Below are positions 19,445 to 29,838 of a stretch of 64,000 nt of DNA, in pieces. Within the stretch, counting starts at the first letter, position 1; each line of letters begins with the position of its first letter. The position numbers and the translations under genes were made by a program. The stretch is from Pseudonocardia sp. T1-2H (GTDB lineage Bacteria > Actinomycetota > Actinomycetes > Mycobacteriales > Pseudonocardiaceae). The stretch covers positions 992,001-1,056,000 of the forward strand of contig NZ_JBBPCL010000001.1 of NCBI RefSeq assembly GCF_038039215.1. The letters are read 5' to 3'. The notes beneath the pieces are model-generated. The model was not told the origin of the DNA. It did no database searches and worked only from the letters and a program-made list of their open reading frames with translations.

Positions 19445-20131
19445 ATGACGACGGCCTTCCCGGATCGTGGAGGGTCGGTTAGGCCGCTGCGCGTCGTCCT
19501 CGTGGACGACCACGAGATGGTGGTGGCCGGGATCAAGGCCATGCTCGTGCCGTTCCAGGGCCGGATCCGGGTGGTCGGCGAGGCGATCGGTGCGGACCGC
19601 GCAGTGGAGGTGGTCGCCTCACTCATCCCCGACATCGTGCTCTGCGACGTGCGCATGCACGGCGTCAGCGGCCTCGACCTGTGCCGCAAGCTGCGGGAGC
19701 GCGACCCGAACTGCAAGGTCGTGCTGCTCAGCGTCTACGACGACGAGCAGTACCTGTTCCAGGCACTGCGCGCGGGCGCGTCCGGCTACCTGCTCAAGCA
19801 GATCACGAGCGACGAGCTGGTGCGCCAACTCGAGCTGGCGCACACCGGGGCCACCGTCATCGACAGCGCGCTGGCCGGCCGCGCCGTCGACACCGCGGCG
19901 CGGTTGCAGAGCGACGAGTTCTGGCCCGGCGCGCGGCACGGACTCACCCACCGCGAGAGCGAGGTGCTGGAGCTGGTGGTGGCGGGCCTGTCCAACCGCG
20001 GCGTGGCCGCCCGGCTCGTGGTGAGCGACGAGACGGTGAAGAGCCACCTGCGGGCGATCTACCGCAAGCTTCAGGTCAACGACCGCAGCGGGGCCGTGGC
20101 CACCGCGCTGCGCGAGGGGATCTTCCTGTGA
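19445..20131 (+). CDS. NarL/LuxR-family response regulator
   Basis: A 228-residue regulator. The receiver domain (residues ~15-135) has the acidic pocket VDDHE, phospho-acceptor Asp68 in LCDVRM and the conserved Lys in SGYLLK. A LuxR-type helix-turn-helix follows at ~160-220 (LTHRESEVLELVVAGLSNRGVA, then VSDETVKSHLRAIYRKL). ATG 19445 lies behind GAGGAGGAA. Its stop overlaps the GTG of the sensor kinase gene (GTGA), so they form a coupled pair. Likely targets are the neighbouring P450/ferredoxin genes or the cbb operon; this is inference from position. Confidence 0.93.
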   Translation: MTTAFPDRGGSVRPLRVVLVDDHEMVVAGIKAMLVPFQGRIRVVGEAIGADRAVEVVASLIPDIVLCDVRMHGVSGLDLCRKLRERDPNCKVVLLSVYDDEQYLFQALRAGASGYLLKQITSDELVRQLELAHTGATVIDSALAGRAVDTAARLQSDEFWPGARHGLTHRESEVLELVVAGLSNRGVAARLVVSDETVKSHLRAIYRKLQVNDRSGAVATALREGIFL

Positions 20132-21318
20132 GTGACGTGCTCGGCCTGGCGGATCCGGAGCGGGAGAACGGGCTGCTGCTGCGGCTGATCGAGGCCGCCT
20201 CCATCGGACCCGCCGTGGAACCGCTCGCGTCAGCCGTTGCGCAGCTGATCACCGACGCCACCGACACCGACGTCTGCTTCGTGCACGTGCTCGACGACGG
20301 CGAGCGCTCGCTGAGCCTCGCCGGCGCGACGGCGCCGTTCGACCGGGCGGTGGGCAAGGTCCGGCTCCCGATCGAGACCGGCGTCACCGGATGGGTGGCC
20401 CGCAACCGGACGCCGACGGTGATCGTCGAGAACAAGGAGAGCGATCCGCGGTACGTGCCCATCCCGGCCCTGCGCGGCACCGACTTCACGTCGATGGCGT
20501 CGGTGCCCATGGCCACCGACACGGCGGGGCTCGTCGGCGTGCTGAACGTGCACACGGTGGTCCGGCGGGAGTTCACCGACCGCGACATCCGACTGCTCGT
20601 GGTGATCGGCGGCCTGGTGGCGGGCGCGCTGCACCAGGCACGGATGCACCGGCGGCTCGCTGCCCGCGAGCTGGCTACCGAGCGGTTCACCGAGCAGGTG
20701 ATCGCCGCGCAGGAGACCGAGCGGCGCCGGCTGGCCGGCGACATCCATGACGGAATCTCCCAGCGGCTCGTCACGCTCAACTACCACCTCGACGCGATGG
20801 AGCACACACTCCTGCAGGACCCGCAGGTTGCGGCCGGGCAGCTCGTGCTGGCCCGGGAGCTGCTCGACCTCACGCTGGACGAGGCCCGGGCCGCGATCGG
20901 CGGCCTGCGCCCGCCTGTGCTCGACGACCTCGGCCTCGCCGGCGGCCTGGCCAGCCTGGCCCGGTCCATCCCGGAGCTGGAGCTGAGCCTCGACCTCGCC
21001 GAGGAGCGGCTGCCCGAGCACGTCGAGATCGCGCTCTACCGCATCGCGCAGGAGGGCCTGCAGAACATCACCAAGCATGCCGGCGCCACGGCCGGCCGGC
21101 TGCGGTTCGCCGTCCGGCAGGGTCGGGCGGAGCTGCAGGTGTCCGACAACGGGGCGGGTTTCGACACCGTCGCGATCAGCGAGACCGCCACCGGCTACGG
21201 CATGCGGTCGATGTCCGAACGGGCGGAGGTGGTGGGCGGGACGCTGCACGTCGCCTCCACACCCGGCGGCGGCACCACGATCACCGCGGTCGTCCCGGTC
21301 GAGGGACTGCGGGCATGA
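20128..21318 (+). CDS. GAF-domain sensor histidine kinase (HisKA_3 type)
   Basis: A 396-residue cytoplasmic sensor without membrane helices. A GAF domain (residues ~25-170; LPIETGVTGWVARN, FTSMASVPM) is followed by the NarX-type dimerisation/phosphoacceptor helix ETERRRLAGDIHDGISQRL with the phosphorylated His. A HATPase domain follows (YRIAQEGLQNITKHAGA, DNGAGFD, GYGMRSMSERAE). Lacking a transmembrane sensor, it probably responds to an intracellular ligand or redox signal bound by GAF. It overlaps the response-regulator gene by 4 bases. Confidence 0.93.
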   Translation: MSDVLGLADPERENGLLLRLIEAASIGPAVEPLASAVAQLITDATDTDVCFVHVLDDGERSLSLAGATAPFDRAVGKVRLPIETGVTGWVARNRTPTVIVENKESDPRYVPIPALRGTDFTSMASVPMATDTAGLVGVLNVHTVVRREFTDRDIRLLVVIGGLVAGALHQARMHRRLAARELATERFTEQVIAAQETERRRLAGDIHDGISQRLVTLNYHLDAMEHTLLQDPQVAAGQLVLARELLDLTLDEARAAIGGLRPPVLDDLGLAGGLASLARSIPELELSLDLAEERLPEHVEIALYRIAQEGLQNITKHAGATAGRLRFAVRQGRAELQVSDNGAGFDTVAISETATGYGMRSMSERAEVVGGTLHVASTPGGGTTITAVVPVEGLRA

Positions 21319-21385
21319 CCACCGACGCGCGGTTGCGCGCCTCCGTCGCGTCAGCATGGCCACCAAGACGGTGACGTCCCGCGCC

Positions 21386-22267
21386 CTACCCGCCCAGCGC
21401 CTGCTTCCGCCGGTCCATCAGCCGCAAGATCATCGGCGTGAAGATCAGCTGCATGGCCAGATCCATCTTCCCGCCGGGGCAGACGATGGTGTTGGGCCGC
21501 GACATGAACGAGTCGTGCAGCATCGACAACAGGTAGGGGAAGTCGATCCCGTGCGGATCGCGGAACCGGATGATCAGCATCGACTCGTCGGCCGTCGGGA
21601 TGGTCCGGGCGATGAACGGGTTGGAGGTGTCGACGACGGGCACCCGCTGGAAGTTCACGTCGGTGTGGGTGAACTGCGGACATATGTAGTGCACGTAGTC
21701 CGGCATCCGGCGCAGGATCGTCTCGGTCACCGCCTCGGCGGTGTAGCCGCGCGCCGCCTTGTCCCGCTGCAGCTTCTGGATCCACTCGAGGTTGAGCACC
21801 GGGACGACGCCGATCCGCAGGTCCGCGTACCGTCCGACGTCGACCTCGTCCGTGACGACCGCCCCGTGCAGGCCCTCGTAGAACAGCAGGTCCGTATCGA
21901 GCGGCACGCTCTCCCACGGGGTGAAAGTGCCGGGTTGCTGCCCGTAGGGGGCGGCCTCCAGGTCGTCGTGCAGATACTTGCGGACCTTGCCGGAACCCGT
22001 CTCGCCATAGGTGCGGAACAGCTCCTCGATCTGGTCGAAGAGGTTCGCCTCGGGGCCGAAGTGGCTGAACGCGTAGTCGCCGCGGGCGTGCGCCTCGGCC
22101 ATCGCCGCCTTCATCTCGACGCGGTCGAAGCGGTGGAAGCTGTCGCCCTCGACGAACGCGGGGTTCACCCCCTCGCGCCGGAAGATCTGCGCGAACGTGC
22201 GCATCACCGACGTGGTGCCCGCACCGGACGAGCCGGTGACCGAGATGATCGGGTACTTGCGTGACAT
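21386..22267 (-). CDS. cbbP: Phosphoribulokinase
   Basis: A 293-residue class I (proteobacterial-type) phosphoribulokinase. Walker A is GSSGAGTTS near residue 12, followed by the ribulose-phosphate contacts in VEGDSFHRFDR and SHFGPEANLFD, and later YEGLHGAVV. It converts ribulose 5-phosphate plus ATP to ribulose 1,5-bisphosphate, the RuBisCO substrate. ATG 22267 follows GGGAGG. It is the last gene of the cbbL-S-X-lysR-fbp-prk run and lies 33 bases after the FBPase stop. It meets the sensor kinase gene tail-to-tail across 67 bases. Confidence 0.95.
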   Translation of the reverse strand: MSRKYPIISVTGSSGAGTTSVMRTFAQIFRREGVNPAFVEGDSFHRFDRVEMKAAMAEAHARGDYAFSHFGPEANLFDQIEELFRTYGETGSGKVRKYLHDDLEAAPYGQQPGTFTPWESVPLDTDLLFYEGLHGAVVTDEVDVGRYADLRIGVVPVLNLEWIQKLQRDKAARGYTAEAVTETILRRMPDYVHYICPQFTHTDVNFQRVPVVDTSNPFIARTIPTADESMLIIRFRDPHGIDFPYLLSMLHDSFMSRPNTIVCPGGKMDLAMQLIFTPMILRLMDRRKQALGG

Positions 22268-22300
22268 GCCTCTGCCTCCCTCGGATACCGTCGGGCCCGC

Positions 22301-23374
22301 TCAGCCGCCGGACACGCGGAACAGGCCACGCACGCCGTACAGGGGTGAGTCGTACGGGCGGTCGTTGTGCTCGCGGTGGTAACGGTCGATCAGCGCGACC
22401 TCCTCCTCCGCCCCGAAGATCAACGGGATGCGCTGGTGCAGGCCGGACGGGACGACGTCGAGGATGCGCTCGCGCCCGGTGCTCGCCACACCGCCCGCCT
22501 GCTCGATGAGGAACGCGACCGGGTTGGCCTCGTAGAGCAGCCGCAGCCGGCCCGGCTTGGCCGGGTCCTTCGTGTCGCGGGGGTACAGGAACACCCCGCC
22601 CCGGGTGAGGATGCGGTGCGTCTCGGCGACCAGCGAGGCGATCCAGCGCATGTTGAAGTCCTTGTGCCGCGGCCCGGACCGGCCGGCCTGGCACTCGTCG
22701 ACGTAGCGGCGCACGGCAGGCTCCCAGAACCGACGGTTCGACGAGTTGATCGCGTACTCGCTCGTCCTGGCCGGCACCTGGATCGACTCGCGGGTGAGGA
22801 CGAACTCGCCGAGCGCCCGGTCGAGGGTGAACACGTGTACGCCCCGGCCCACCGTCACCACGAGCATCGTCGCCGGGCCGTACAGCGCGTAGCCCGCGCA
22901 GACCTGCGCAGTCCCTGGCTGCAGGAAGTCCTGCGTCGTCGCGTCCACCCCGGGCTCGGGCGCGCGCAGGATCGAGAAGATGCTGCCGACCGATACGTTC
23001 ACGTCGATGTTGGACGATCCGTCGAGCGGGTCGAAGACCAGCAGGTACTTGCCCCGCGGGTACTCCGCGGGCAGTACGTAGGGCTCGTCGAGCTCCTCCG
23101 AGGCCATTCCCGCCAGGCGGCCGCTGCGCTCGGTCGCCCGCAGGAAGTAGTCGTTGGCGGCCACGTCGAGCTTGTGCTGCACCTCGCCGTGGACATTGGT
23201 CTGGTCGATCTTGCCCATCGAGTCGCGTAGGGCACCGAACGCGGCGCGGTCGGCGACTGCCTTGCACGCCAGCGCGACCTCGAGGATCACGGAGTTCAGG
23301 TCCCCGTCCGAGGCGGGATGGTGGCGCCGTTCCTCGCTGAGGAACTGCGTGAGCGTCGTGCGGTCGGCGAGCAT
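22301..23374 (-). CDS. cbbF: Class I fructose-1,6-bisphosphatase
   Basis: A 357-residue class I FBPase. The metal-binding signature VFDPLDGSSNIDVNVS is complete, with the preceding EELDEP. The C-terminal part (YEANPVAFLIEQAGG) carries the substrate pocket. It removes the 1-phosphate of fructose 1,6-bisphosphate, the regenerative step of the Calvin cycle. ATG 23374 is preferred because GAGGTG lies 9 bases upstream; a GTG at 23386 is in frame. It sits between the LysR gene and phosphoribulokinase in the same orientation. Confidence 0.95.
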   Translation of the reverse strand: MLADRTTLTQFLSEERRHHPASDGDLNSVILEVALACKAVADRAAFGALRDSMGKIDQTNVHGEVQHKLDVAANDYFLRATERSGRLAGMASEELDEPYVLPAEYPRGKYLLVFDPLDGSSNIDVNVSVGSIFSILRAPEPGVDATTQDFLQPGTAQVCAGYALYGPATMLVVTVGRGVHVFTLDRALGEFVLTRESIQVPARTSEYAINSSNRRFWEPAVRRYVDECQAGRSGPRHKDFNMRWIASLVAETHRILTRGGVFLYPRDTKDPAKPGRLRLLYEANPVAFLIEQAGGVASTGRERILDVVPSGLHQRIPLIFGAEEEVALIDRYHREHNDRPYDSPLYGVRGLFRVSGG

Positions 23375-23518
23375 GGTTCTGTTCACCTCATTCGGTGGAC
23401 GGACGGCGGGCCGCGGACGGGCCGGGCCGGCGGTCGCCGGGTCAAAGACTGGCGGCAGGCCCGGGCGCGGCCATCCCCCTCGTGGGGGAGCCGACCGGGG
23501 GTTCTCCGGTCGGGGTTC

Positions 23519-24403
23519 TCAGGAGCGGGGTTCGCGCCAGTCGAGCGCCGGGACGGCGAGCACGTGCTCGATCAGCAGCCGGGTGGACGGCGTCGGGTCC
23601 GGCTGGCTGACGACGTGCCATGGCCGGTCGAGCGGGACGCCGGGAACCGGCAGCTCGACCAGTGCGCCGGAGCCCAGCTCGCGGCTGACGGCATGCCGCG
23701 ACACGAGCGTGACGCCGAGCCCGGCCACGGCCGCGGCGATGACCGCGCCGTTCGAGCCGAGTGTCATCTGCGGCGGGGAGACGTCCAGGCGCTCCAGCAG
23801 GGCGGCGCAGGTCGCCCGCATCCCCGACGCCGGCTCGCGCAGCAGCCAGGTCACCCGGGCCGGGTCGAAATCGGGGCGTTCGTCCGGCGCACCGACCACG
23901 ACCAGCGAATTAGGGCTCACCGCCCGCACCCTGGCGGGGAACAGGTCGTCCGGCGGCCGTCCCGCAACCACGAGGTCGACCTCGTGACGCGCCAGCATCG
24001 GCCAGATCAGGCCCCGTGGCGCTACCTCCAGCCGCAGCACCACGCCGGGGTGCTTCTCGCGGAAGGAGGCGAGCATGTCCGGGATCAGGAACTCCCCGGC
24101 GGTGGTGACCGCGCCGAGCCGGACCGCGCCGTGCTCGGGATCCGCCTCCGCGTGGGCCGCGAGGACGGCCTCGGCGTGCAGGCCGAGGATCCGGCGGGCG
24201 TACTCGGCGTAGCGTTCCCCGGCCGGGGTCAACCGGACGCCGCGGCCGTGCCGGGTGACGAGCGGGGTGCCCACGTCCGCGGTGAGGGCGCTGACCGAGG
24301 AGGACACGGACGACTCGGTCACCACCAGACGTTCGGCCGCCCGGCGGACCGAGCCGGTCTCGGCCAGCTCGACCAGCGCGCGCAGCCTGGCGTTGGTGGT
24401 CAC
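23519..24403 (-). CDS. cbbR: LysR-family regulator, probable CbbR
   Basis: A 294-residue LysR protein: N-terminal winged helix (LVELAETGSVRRAAERL, then VTESSVSSSVSAL) and a substrate-binding C-terminal domain from residue ~90. Regulators of this type activate cbb operons in response to metabolites such as RuBP or NADPH. Its place inside the operon (22 bases after cbbX, 144 before fbp, same strand) is unlike the usual proteobacterial layout, where cbbR diverges from cbbL. The assignment as CbbR rests on position. GTG 24403 gives a normal-length protein. Confidence 0.8.
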   Translation of the reverse strand: MTTNARLRALVELAETGSVRRAAERLVVTESSVSSSVSALTADVGTPLVTRHGRGVRLTPAGERYAEYARRILGLHAEAVLAAHAEADPEHGAVRLGAVTTAGEFLIPDMLASFREKHPGVVLRLEVAPRGLIWPMLARHEVDLVVAGRPPDDLFPARVRAVSPNSLVVVGAPDERPDFDPARVTWLLREPASGMRATCAALLERLDVSPPQMTLGSNGAVIAAAVAGLGVTLVSRHAVSRELGSGALVELPVPGVPLDRPWHVVSQPDPTPSTRLLIEHVLAVPALDWREPRS

Positions 24404-24425
24404 CTCGTCGTCCGATCCGTCCCCA

Positions 24426-25427
24426 TCAGGCCGAGCGCACCGTCGTGGTGTCGGCGTCCTCATTGAACACCCGGCTCGCAAGCAGGTCGGACGCCTCGAT
24501 GGTCATCAAGGCCGCCAGGTCGACCCGCGGGTCCTCCTGATCCAGGAGCCTACGTGCCTGCCGCAACCGGGCCCGCTCCATCGCGTTGCGAACGCTCCGC
24601 GCATTGGCGAACCACGGCTGCCCGACGCGCCGCTCCAGGTAGCGGCGCAGGACGACACGAGCCTCGTCGGAGAACCGGTAGGCCAGCTCGTCGGTCATCA
24701 GGACCGCGATCTCCTCCAGCTCGGTGACCGTGTAGTCCGGGAACGTGATGTGGTGGGCGATGCGGCTCTGCATCCCCGGGTTCGCCGCGAAGAAGACGTC
24801 CATCTTGTCGGCATACCCGGCCAGGATGACCACGAGGTCGTCGCGGTTGCTCTCCATGACCTGCAGCAGGATCTCGATCGACTCGGATCCGTAGTCCCGG
24901 TCGTTCTCGACCTTGTACAGGTAGTACGCCTCGTCGATGAACAGCAGGCCCCCCATCGCCCGCTTGATGACGTCCTTGGTCTTCGGCGCGGTGTGGCCGA
25001 CGTACTCCCCGACGAGGTCGTCCCGGGTGACGCTGACCAGGTGGCCGCGGCGCAGGTAGCCCAGCCGGTGCAGCAGGTCGGCCATCCGCAGCGCCACCGT
25101 CGTCTTGCCGGTTCCGGGGTTGCCGGTGAAGCACATGTGCAAGGTCGGTCGTCTCGCGGTGATCCCGTATCGCTCCCGCATCCGGTCGATCAGCAGCAGG
25201 GAGGCGATCTCCTCGATGCGGGTCTTCACCGGCGCCAGACCGACCAGCTCGGTGTTCAGCTTCGCCAGCACGTCGTCGATGCCGGCTTCCCGTCGGGCCG
25301 CGGCCAGGTCGACCACGGCGTCGGCGGGGAGGTGCTCGACGGTCTCTTCCTCCGCGGGGTCCGGTCCGGGCGCCTGGCTCGGCCGGTAACCGAACGGAGT
25401 GCCCTGTCCGGTCTCCACCCTGCTCAC
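24426..25427 (-). CDS. cbbX: CbbX, red-type RuBisCO activase
   Basis: A 333-residue AAA+ ATPase. Walker A is GNPGTGKTT (residues 102-110), Walker B is [10 protein letters not shown], and the second-region arginine lies in [11 protein letters not shown]. CbbX hexamers pull the C-terminus of red-type RuBisCO large subunits to release inhibitory sugar phosphates. GTG 25427 overlaps the cbbS stop (GTGA), giving tight coupling; GTG 25418 is an alternative. The extra ~35 residues before the usual CbbX N-terminus ([16 protein letters not shown]) are low-complexity. Confidence 0.95.
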   Translation of the reverse strand: MSRVETGQGTPFGYRPSQAPGPDPAEEETVEHLPADAVVDLAAARREAGIDDVLAKLNTELVGLAPVKTRIEEIASLLLIDRMRERYGITARRPTLHMCFTGNPGTGKTTVALRMADLLHRLGYLRRGHLVSVTRDDLVGEYVGHTAPKTKDVIKRAMGGLLFIDEAYYLYKVENDRDYGSESIEILLQVMESNRDDLVVILAGYADKMDVFFAANPGMQSRIAHHITFPDYTVTELEEIAVLMTDELAYRFSDEARVVLRRYLERRVGQPWFANARSVRNAMERARLRQARRLLDQEDPRVDLAALMTIEASDLLASRVFNEDADTTTVRSA

Positions 25428-25849
25428 CCCTCTCGGTAACGGTTCCCGACGGGGCGGTCGGTCGCGTAGGCGCGGGTCGTGTAGCGGATCTGGCGGTCCT
25501 GGGCCTCCTGCCGCTCGAGCTGGAACCCGGGTTCCTCGGCGGGCCGCTGCACGATGAACGACAGCGCCGTGGTCTGGCGGCCCAGCCGCGCGTCGTAGGC
25601 GGTGAGCCGGATGTAGGTGTTCGGCTCGGCGGCTCGGCAGGCGTTGACCTCGGCCAGCACCCCGGCCGGGTCCTTGAGGTCGAACATCGGCAGACCCCAC
25701 ATCTCCCAGTAGACGTTGCGGGGGTGGGGGTCGTCGGTGAACTCCACCGACAGCGGCCAGTCGTTATCCAAGCAGTACTCGATCTGCTCGGAGATCTCCT
25801 CGTCGGTGAAGTCGGGCAGGTAGGAGAAGGTGCCCTGGGTGACGCGCAC
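25424..25849 (-). CDS. cbbS: RuBisCO small subunit, red-type (form IC/ID)
   Basis: A 141-residue small subunit starting [19 protein letters not shown], the classic red-type beginning, with [20 protein letters not shown] in the middle. The C-terminal extension ([20 protein letters not shown]) forms the beta-hairpin that closes the central pore in red-type enzymes. GTG 25849 follows GAGGAG with a 6-base gap. It lies 10 bases after cbbL and overlaps cbbX by 4 bases. Confidence 0.97.
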   Translation of the reverse strand: MRVTQGTFSYLPDFTDEEISEQIEYCLDNDWPLSVEFTDDPHPRNVYWEMWGLPMFDLKDPAGVLAEVNACRAAEPNTYIRLTAYDARLGRQTTALSFIVQRPAEEPGFQLERQEAQDRQIRYTTRAYATDRPVGNRYREG

Positions 25850-25859
25850 GGTCGGCTCC

Positions 25860-27466
<1,607 letters not shown>

Positions 27467-28465
27467 ATGGGTTCGTGCAGACAGATCGCGGCGCAGATGG
27501 TGGCCCCCGGAAAGGGCGTCCTCGCCGCGGACGAGAGCATCGGCACGATGTCCAGCCGGCTGGAGAAGGCGGGGGTCGAGGCCACCACCGAGCACCGGCG
27601 CCGCTACCGGGAACTGCTGGCAGCGACGCCGGGACTGGCCGACGGCGCCTCGGGGATCATCTTCTGCGACGAGACCCTGGGGCAGACCTTCGCCGACGGG
27701 ACACCGTTCGCCCGGGCCGTACTCGCGCTGGGCATCCTGCCCGGCATCAAGGTCGACACCGGCGCCAAGCCCTGTCCGGGGCTGCCCGGGGAGACGGTCA
27801 CCGATGGCCTCGACGGCCTGACCGGCCGGCTGGCGCACTACGCCGAGATCGGCGCGGCGTTCGCCAAGTGGCGCGCCGTCTACGTCATCACCGACGAGCT
27901 GCCCAGCCCAGGAGCCCTGCGCAGCAACGGCAACGCCCTGGCCCGCTACGCGGCGGCCTGCCAGGCGGCCGGGATCGCGCCGATCGTCGAGCCCGAGGTC
28001 CTGATGGACGGCGCCCACTCGATCGAGCGCTGCGCGGAGGTCACAGCCGCGGTGCACGCGGCGGTCCGCGAGGAGCTCGCGCTACTGGGCGTCGACCTGG
28101 CCGGGATCGTGCTCAAGCCCAACATGGTGATCGAGGGCAAGGGCAACCCTGAGCAGTCCTCGCCGGAGCGGGTCGCCGAGGCCACCGTCGAGGTGCTGCG
28201 CGCCTGGCCCGACGAGCTGGCCGGCGTCACGTTCCTCTCCGGCGGGCAGTCGCCCGAGTGCGCGACCGCCAACCTCGAGGCGATGCAGCACCACCGCACG
28301 CCCTGGCCGCTGACGTTCTCGTTCGGCCGCGCCCTGGTGGACCCGGCGCTGGCGGCGTGGCACGGCGACCCGGCCCTGGTCGAGGCCGGGCAGGCCGCGC
28401 TCGCCGAGCGCGTCGCCGCCAACTCGGCCGCAGTGCGACGGCGGGCGCAGCTGCAGCCGGCCTGA
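27467..28465 (+). CDS. Class I fructose-bisphosphate aldolase
   Basis: A 332-residue Schiff-base aldolase: N-terminal ILAADES-type motif (GKGVLAADESIGTM), GIKVDTGAKP and the substrate-lysine region LKPNMV with EGKGN downstream, then FLSGGQSPECATANLEAM. It interconverts fructose 1,6-bisphosphate (and probably sedoheptulose 1,7-bisphosphate) with triose phosphates, and complements the divergent cbb operon. ATG 27467 follows GGAGGGAAC. Class I aldolases are less usual in bacterial cbb clusters, which more often carry class II CbbA. Confidence 0.93.
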   Translation: MGSCRQIAAQMVAPGKGVLAADESIGTMSSRLEKAGVEATTEHRRRYRELLAATPGLADGASGIIFCDETLGQTFADGTPFARAVLALGILPGIKVDTGAKPCPGLPGETVTDGLDGLTGRLAHYAEIGAAFAKWRAVYVITDELPSPGALRSNGNALARYAAACQAAGIAPIVEPEVLMDGAHSIERCAEVTAAVHAAVREELALLGVDLAGIVLKPNMVIEGKGNPEQSSPERVAEATVEVLRAWPDELAGVTFLSGGQSPECATANLEAMQHHRTPWPLTFSFGRALVDPALAAWHGDPALVEAGQAALAERVAANSAAVRRRAQLQPA

Positions 28466-28470
28466 CCCGC

Positions 28471-28513
28471 CGTCAGGCCGTGTCCCCGGACACGGCCTCA
28501 CGGCGGCCTGACG
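28471..28513 (+). terminator. Nested hairpin terminator after the aldolase
   Basis: Five bases after the aldolase stop an outer stem CGTCAGGCC / GGCCTGACG (28471-28479 and 28505-28513) partly overlaps an inner stem GGCCGTGTCC / GGACACGGCC (28476-28485 and 28488-28497). No T-run follows, as is usual in high-GC actinomycetes. Confidence 0.7.
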
Positions 28514-28979
28514 CTCGGGGCTCGCAGGGGCACTGCTCGTCCTCGTAGACCGACAGCAGGACGGCCCTGCGCTCCGGGTCGCGCTCGTGCACCGCCCGGT
28601 GCGAGGAGCGCGCGGGCGCGAGGCGTGGGCGCGTCGCTGGCCGGCCTGACCGCCGCGGCGACCCTGCGCCGAGAGGGCTTCATCGGCTCCCTGACCATGG
28701 ACGGCCGGCGGCCCGCACCCGCCCCTGCGTGGCGCCCGGCGTTCACGACGCACCCACTGGGCTCGACGCGAACCCGGTCACCACGTCCGCGATCGCCTCG
28801 GAGGCGCCGGGCGTACCACTGAGGTAGACCAGAGCCAGGGCCACCGGCTCCGGCTAGCTAGCTCGGCGCGGGAGTGGACCACGATCAGCCCGCGCGCGTT
28901 GTCGCCGTACACGGGCTCGAGCACCAGCGGGAACGACAGGTCGCTACGCCAGGCCAGGGCCTCGACGGGCCCTACCCCC
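28514..28979. other. Decayed right edge of the carbon-fixation island
   Basis: No intact gene. On the minus strand (about 28500-28600) a reading frame gives HERDPERRAVLLSVYEDEQ and ends in PRASG. This aligns with the receiver-domain segment RERDPNCKVVLLSVYDDEQ...RAGASG of the intact response regulator at 19445 and looks like a decayed paralogue. On the plus strand (28625-28705) GASLAGLTAAATLRREGF resembles the FAD-binding N-terminus of P450-type ferredoxin reductases. The remainder up to 28979 holds short unassignable frames. Confidence 0.45.
28625..28705 (+). pseudogene. Ferredoxin reductase N-terminal fragment
   Basis: About 27 codons encode GASLAGLTAAATLRREGFIG and SLTM, matching the dinucleotide-binding start of FAD ferredoxin/rhodocoxin reductases (usual form VGASLAGLxAAExLR). 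The sequence then drifts into proline/arginine-rich noise. A reductase is what the P450 and ferredoxin at 17821-19305 lack, so this may be the ruin of the original third component. Confidence 0.4.
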
Positions 28980-29756
28980 TCACTCGCCCTTCCACACGGG
29001 CGCCCGCTTCTCGGCGAACGCGGTGGCGCCCTCCCGGGCGTCGGAGGAGGTGAAGACGGGCCGCATGATCTCCTCCTGGCGGGACCAGCGCTCCTCCACG
29101 GGCCAGTCCGGCGCCCCGACGACGATCTCCTTCGTCGCCCGGACGGCCAGCGGGCCGTTGGCCCCGATCTGCCGGGCCAGCTCCAGCGCCCCGGCCAGCG
29201 CCTCGCCCGGCTCGGTCAGCCGGTTCACCAGGCCCCAGGCGTGCGCGGGCTCGGCGCCGAAGTGCTCGCCCGTCAGTGCGTACTCCAGCGCGATGCCGCG
29301 GGGGATCCGCTCCGGCAGCCGGAACAGCCCGCCCGCGCCGGCGACGAGCGACCGCTTCGTCTCCGGCAGCCCGAACTTCGCGTCCCGCGCGGCGACGATC
29401 ATGTCGCAGGCGAGGGCGATCTCGCAGCCGCCGGCCAGCGCGTAGCCCTCGACCGCGGCGATGATCGGCGTCTTCGGCGGGGTCAGGGTGATTCCCGCCA
29501 GGCCCCGCCCCTCGATCGACGGCGTGTCCCCCGCGAGGAACGCCTTGAGGTCCATCCCCGCGCAGAACGTGCCGCCCGCGCCGGTGAGGATCCCGACGGA
29601 GAGCGTCGGGTCCCCGTCGAGCTCGTCGAGCGCGGCGGCCACCGCTCGTCCCAGCTCGCCGTTCACCGCGTTCCGTACCTGCGGGCGGTTGAGGGTGATC
29701 ACCAGGACCGCCCCCTCGCGCTCGGTCAGGACCACCGCGTCGCCTGATTCGGCCAT
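28980..29756 (-). CDS. Enoyl-CoA hydratase/isomerase (crotonase family)
   Basis: A 258-residue crotonase. The oxyanion-hole segments GAGGTFCAGMDLKAF and GYALAGGCEIALACD are intact, and the glutamate usually at the second catalytic position is in FGLPETKRSLVAGAGG. It hydrates or isomerises an enoyl-CoA; several family members have other activities, so the substrate is open. It diverges from the CoA-transferase gene, 82 bases away, and may form a catabolic pair with it. Confidence 0.88.
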   Translation of the reverse strand: MAESGDAVVLTEREGAVLVITLNRPQVRNAVNGELGRAVAAALDELDGDPTLSVGILTGAGGTFCAGMDLKAFLAGDTPSIEGRGLAGITLTPPKTPIIAAVEGYALAGGCEIALACDMIVAARDAKFGLPETKRSLVAGAGGLFRLPERIPRGIALEYALTGEHFGAEPAHAWGLVNRLTEPGEALAGALELARQIGANGPLAVRATKEIVVGAPDWPVEERWSRQEEIMRPVFTSSDAREGATAFAEKRAPVWKGE

Positions 29757-29838
29757 GCCCGCCTCCGTGCCGGTTCACCGGATGAGCCTGCTCAATGCAG
29801 ACGCATCAACGTGTCGGGGTCATATCTATCATCGCGAG

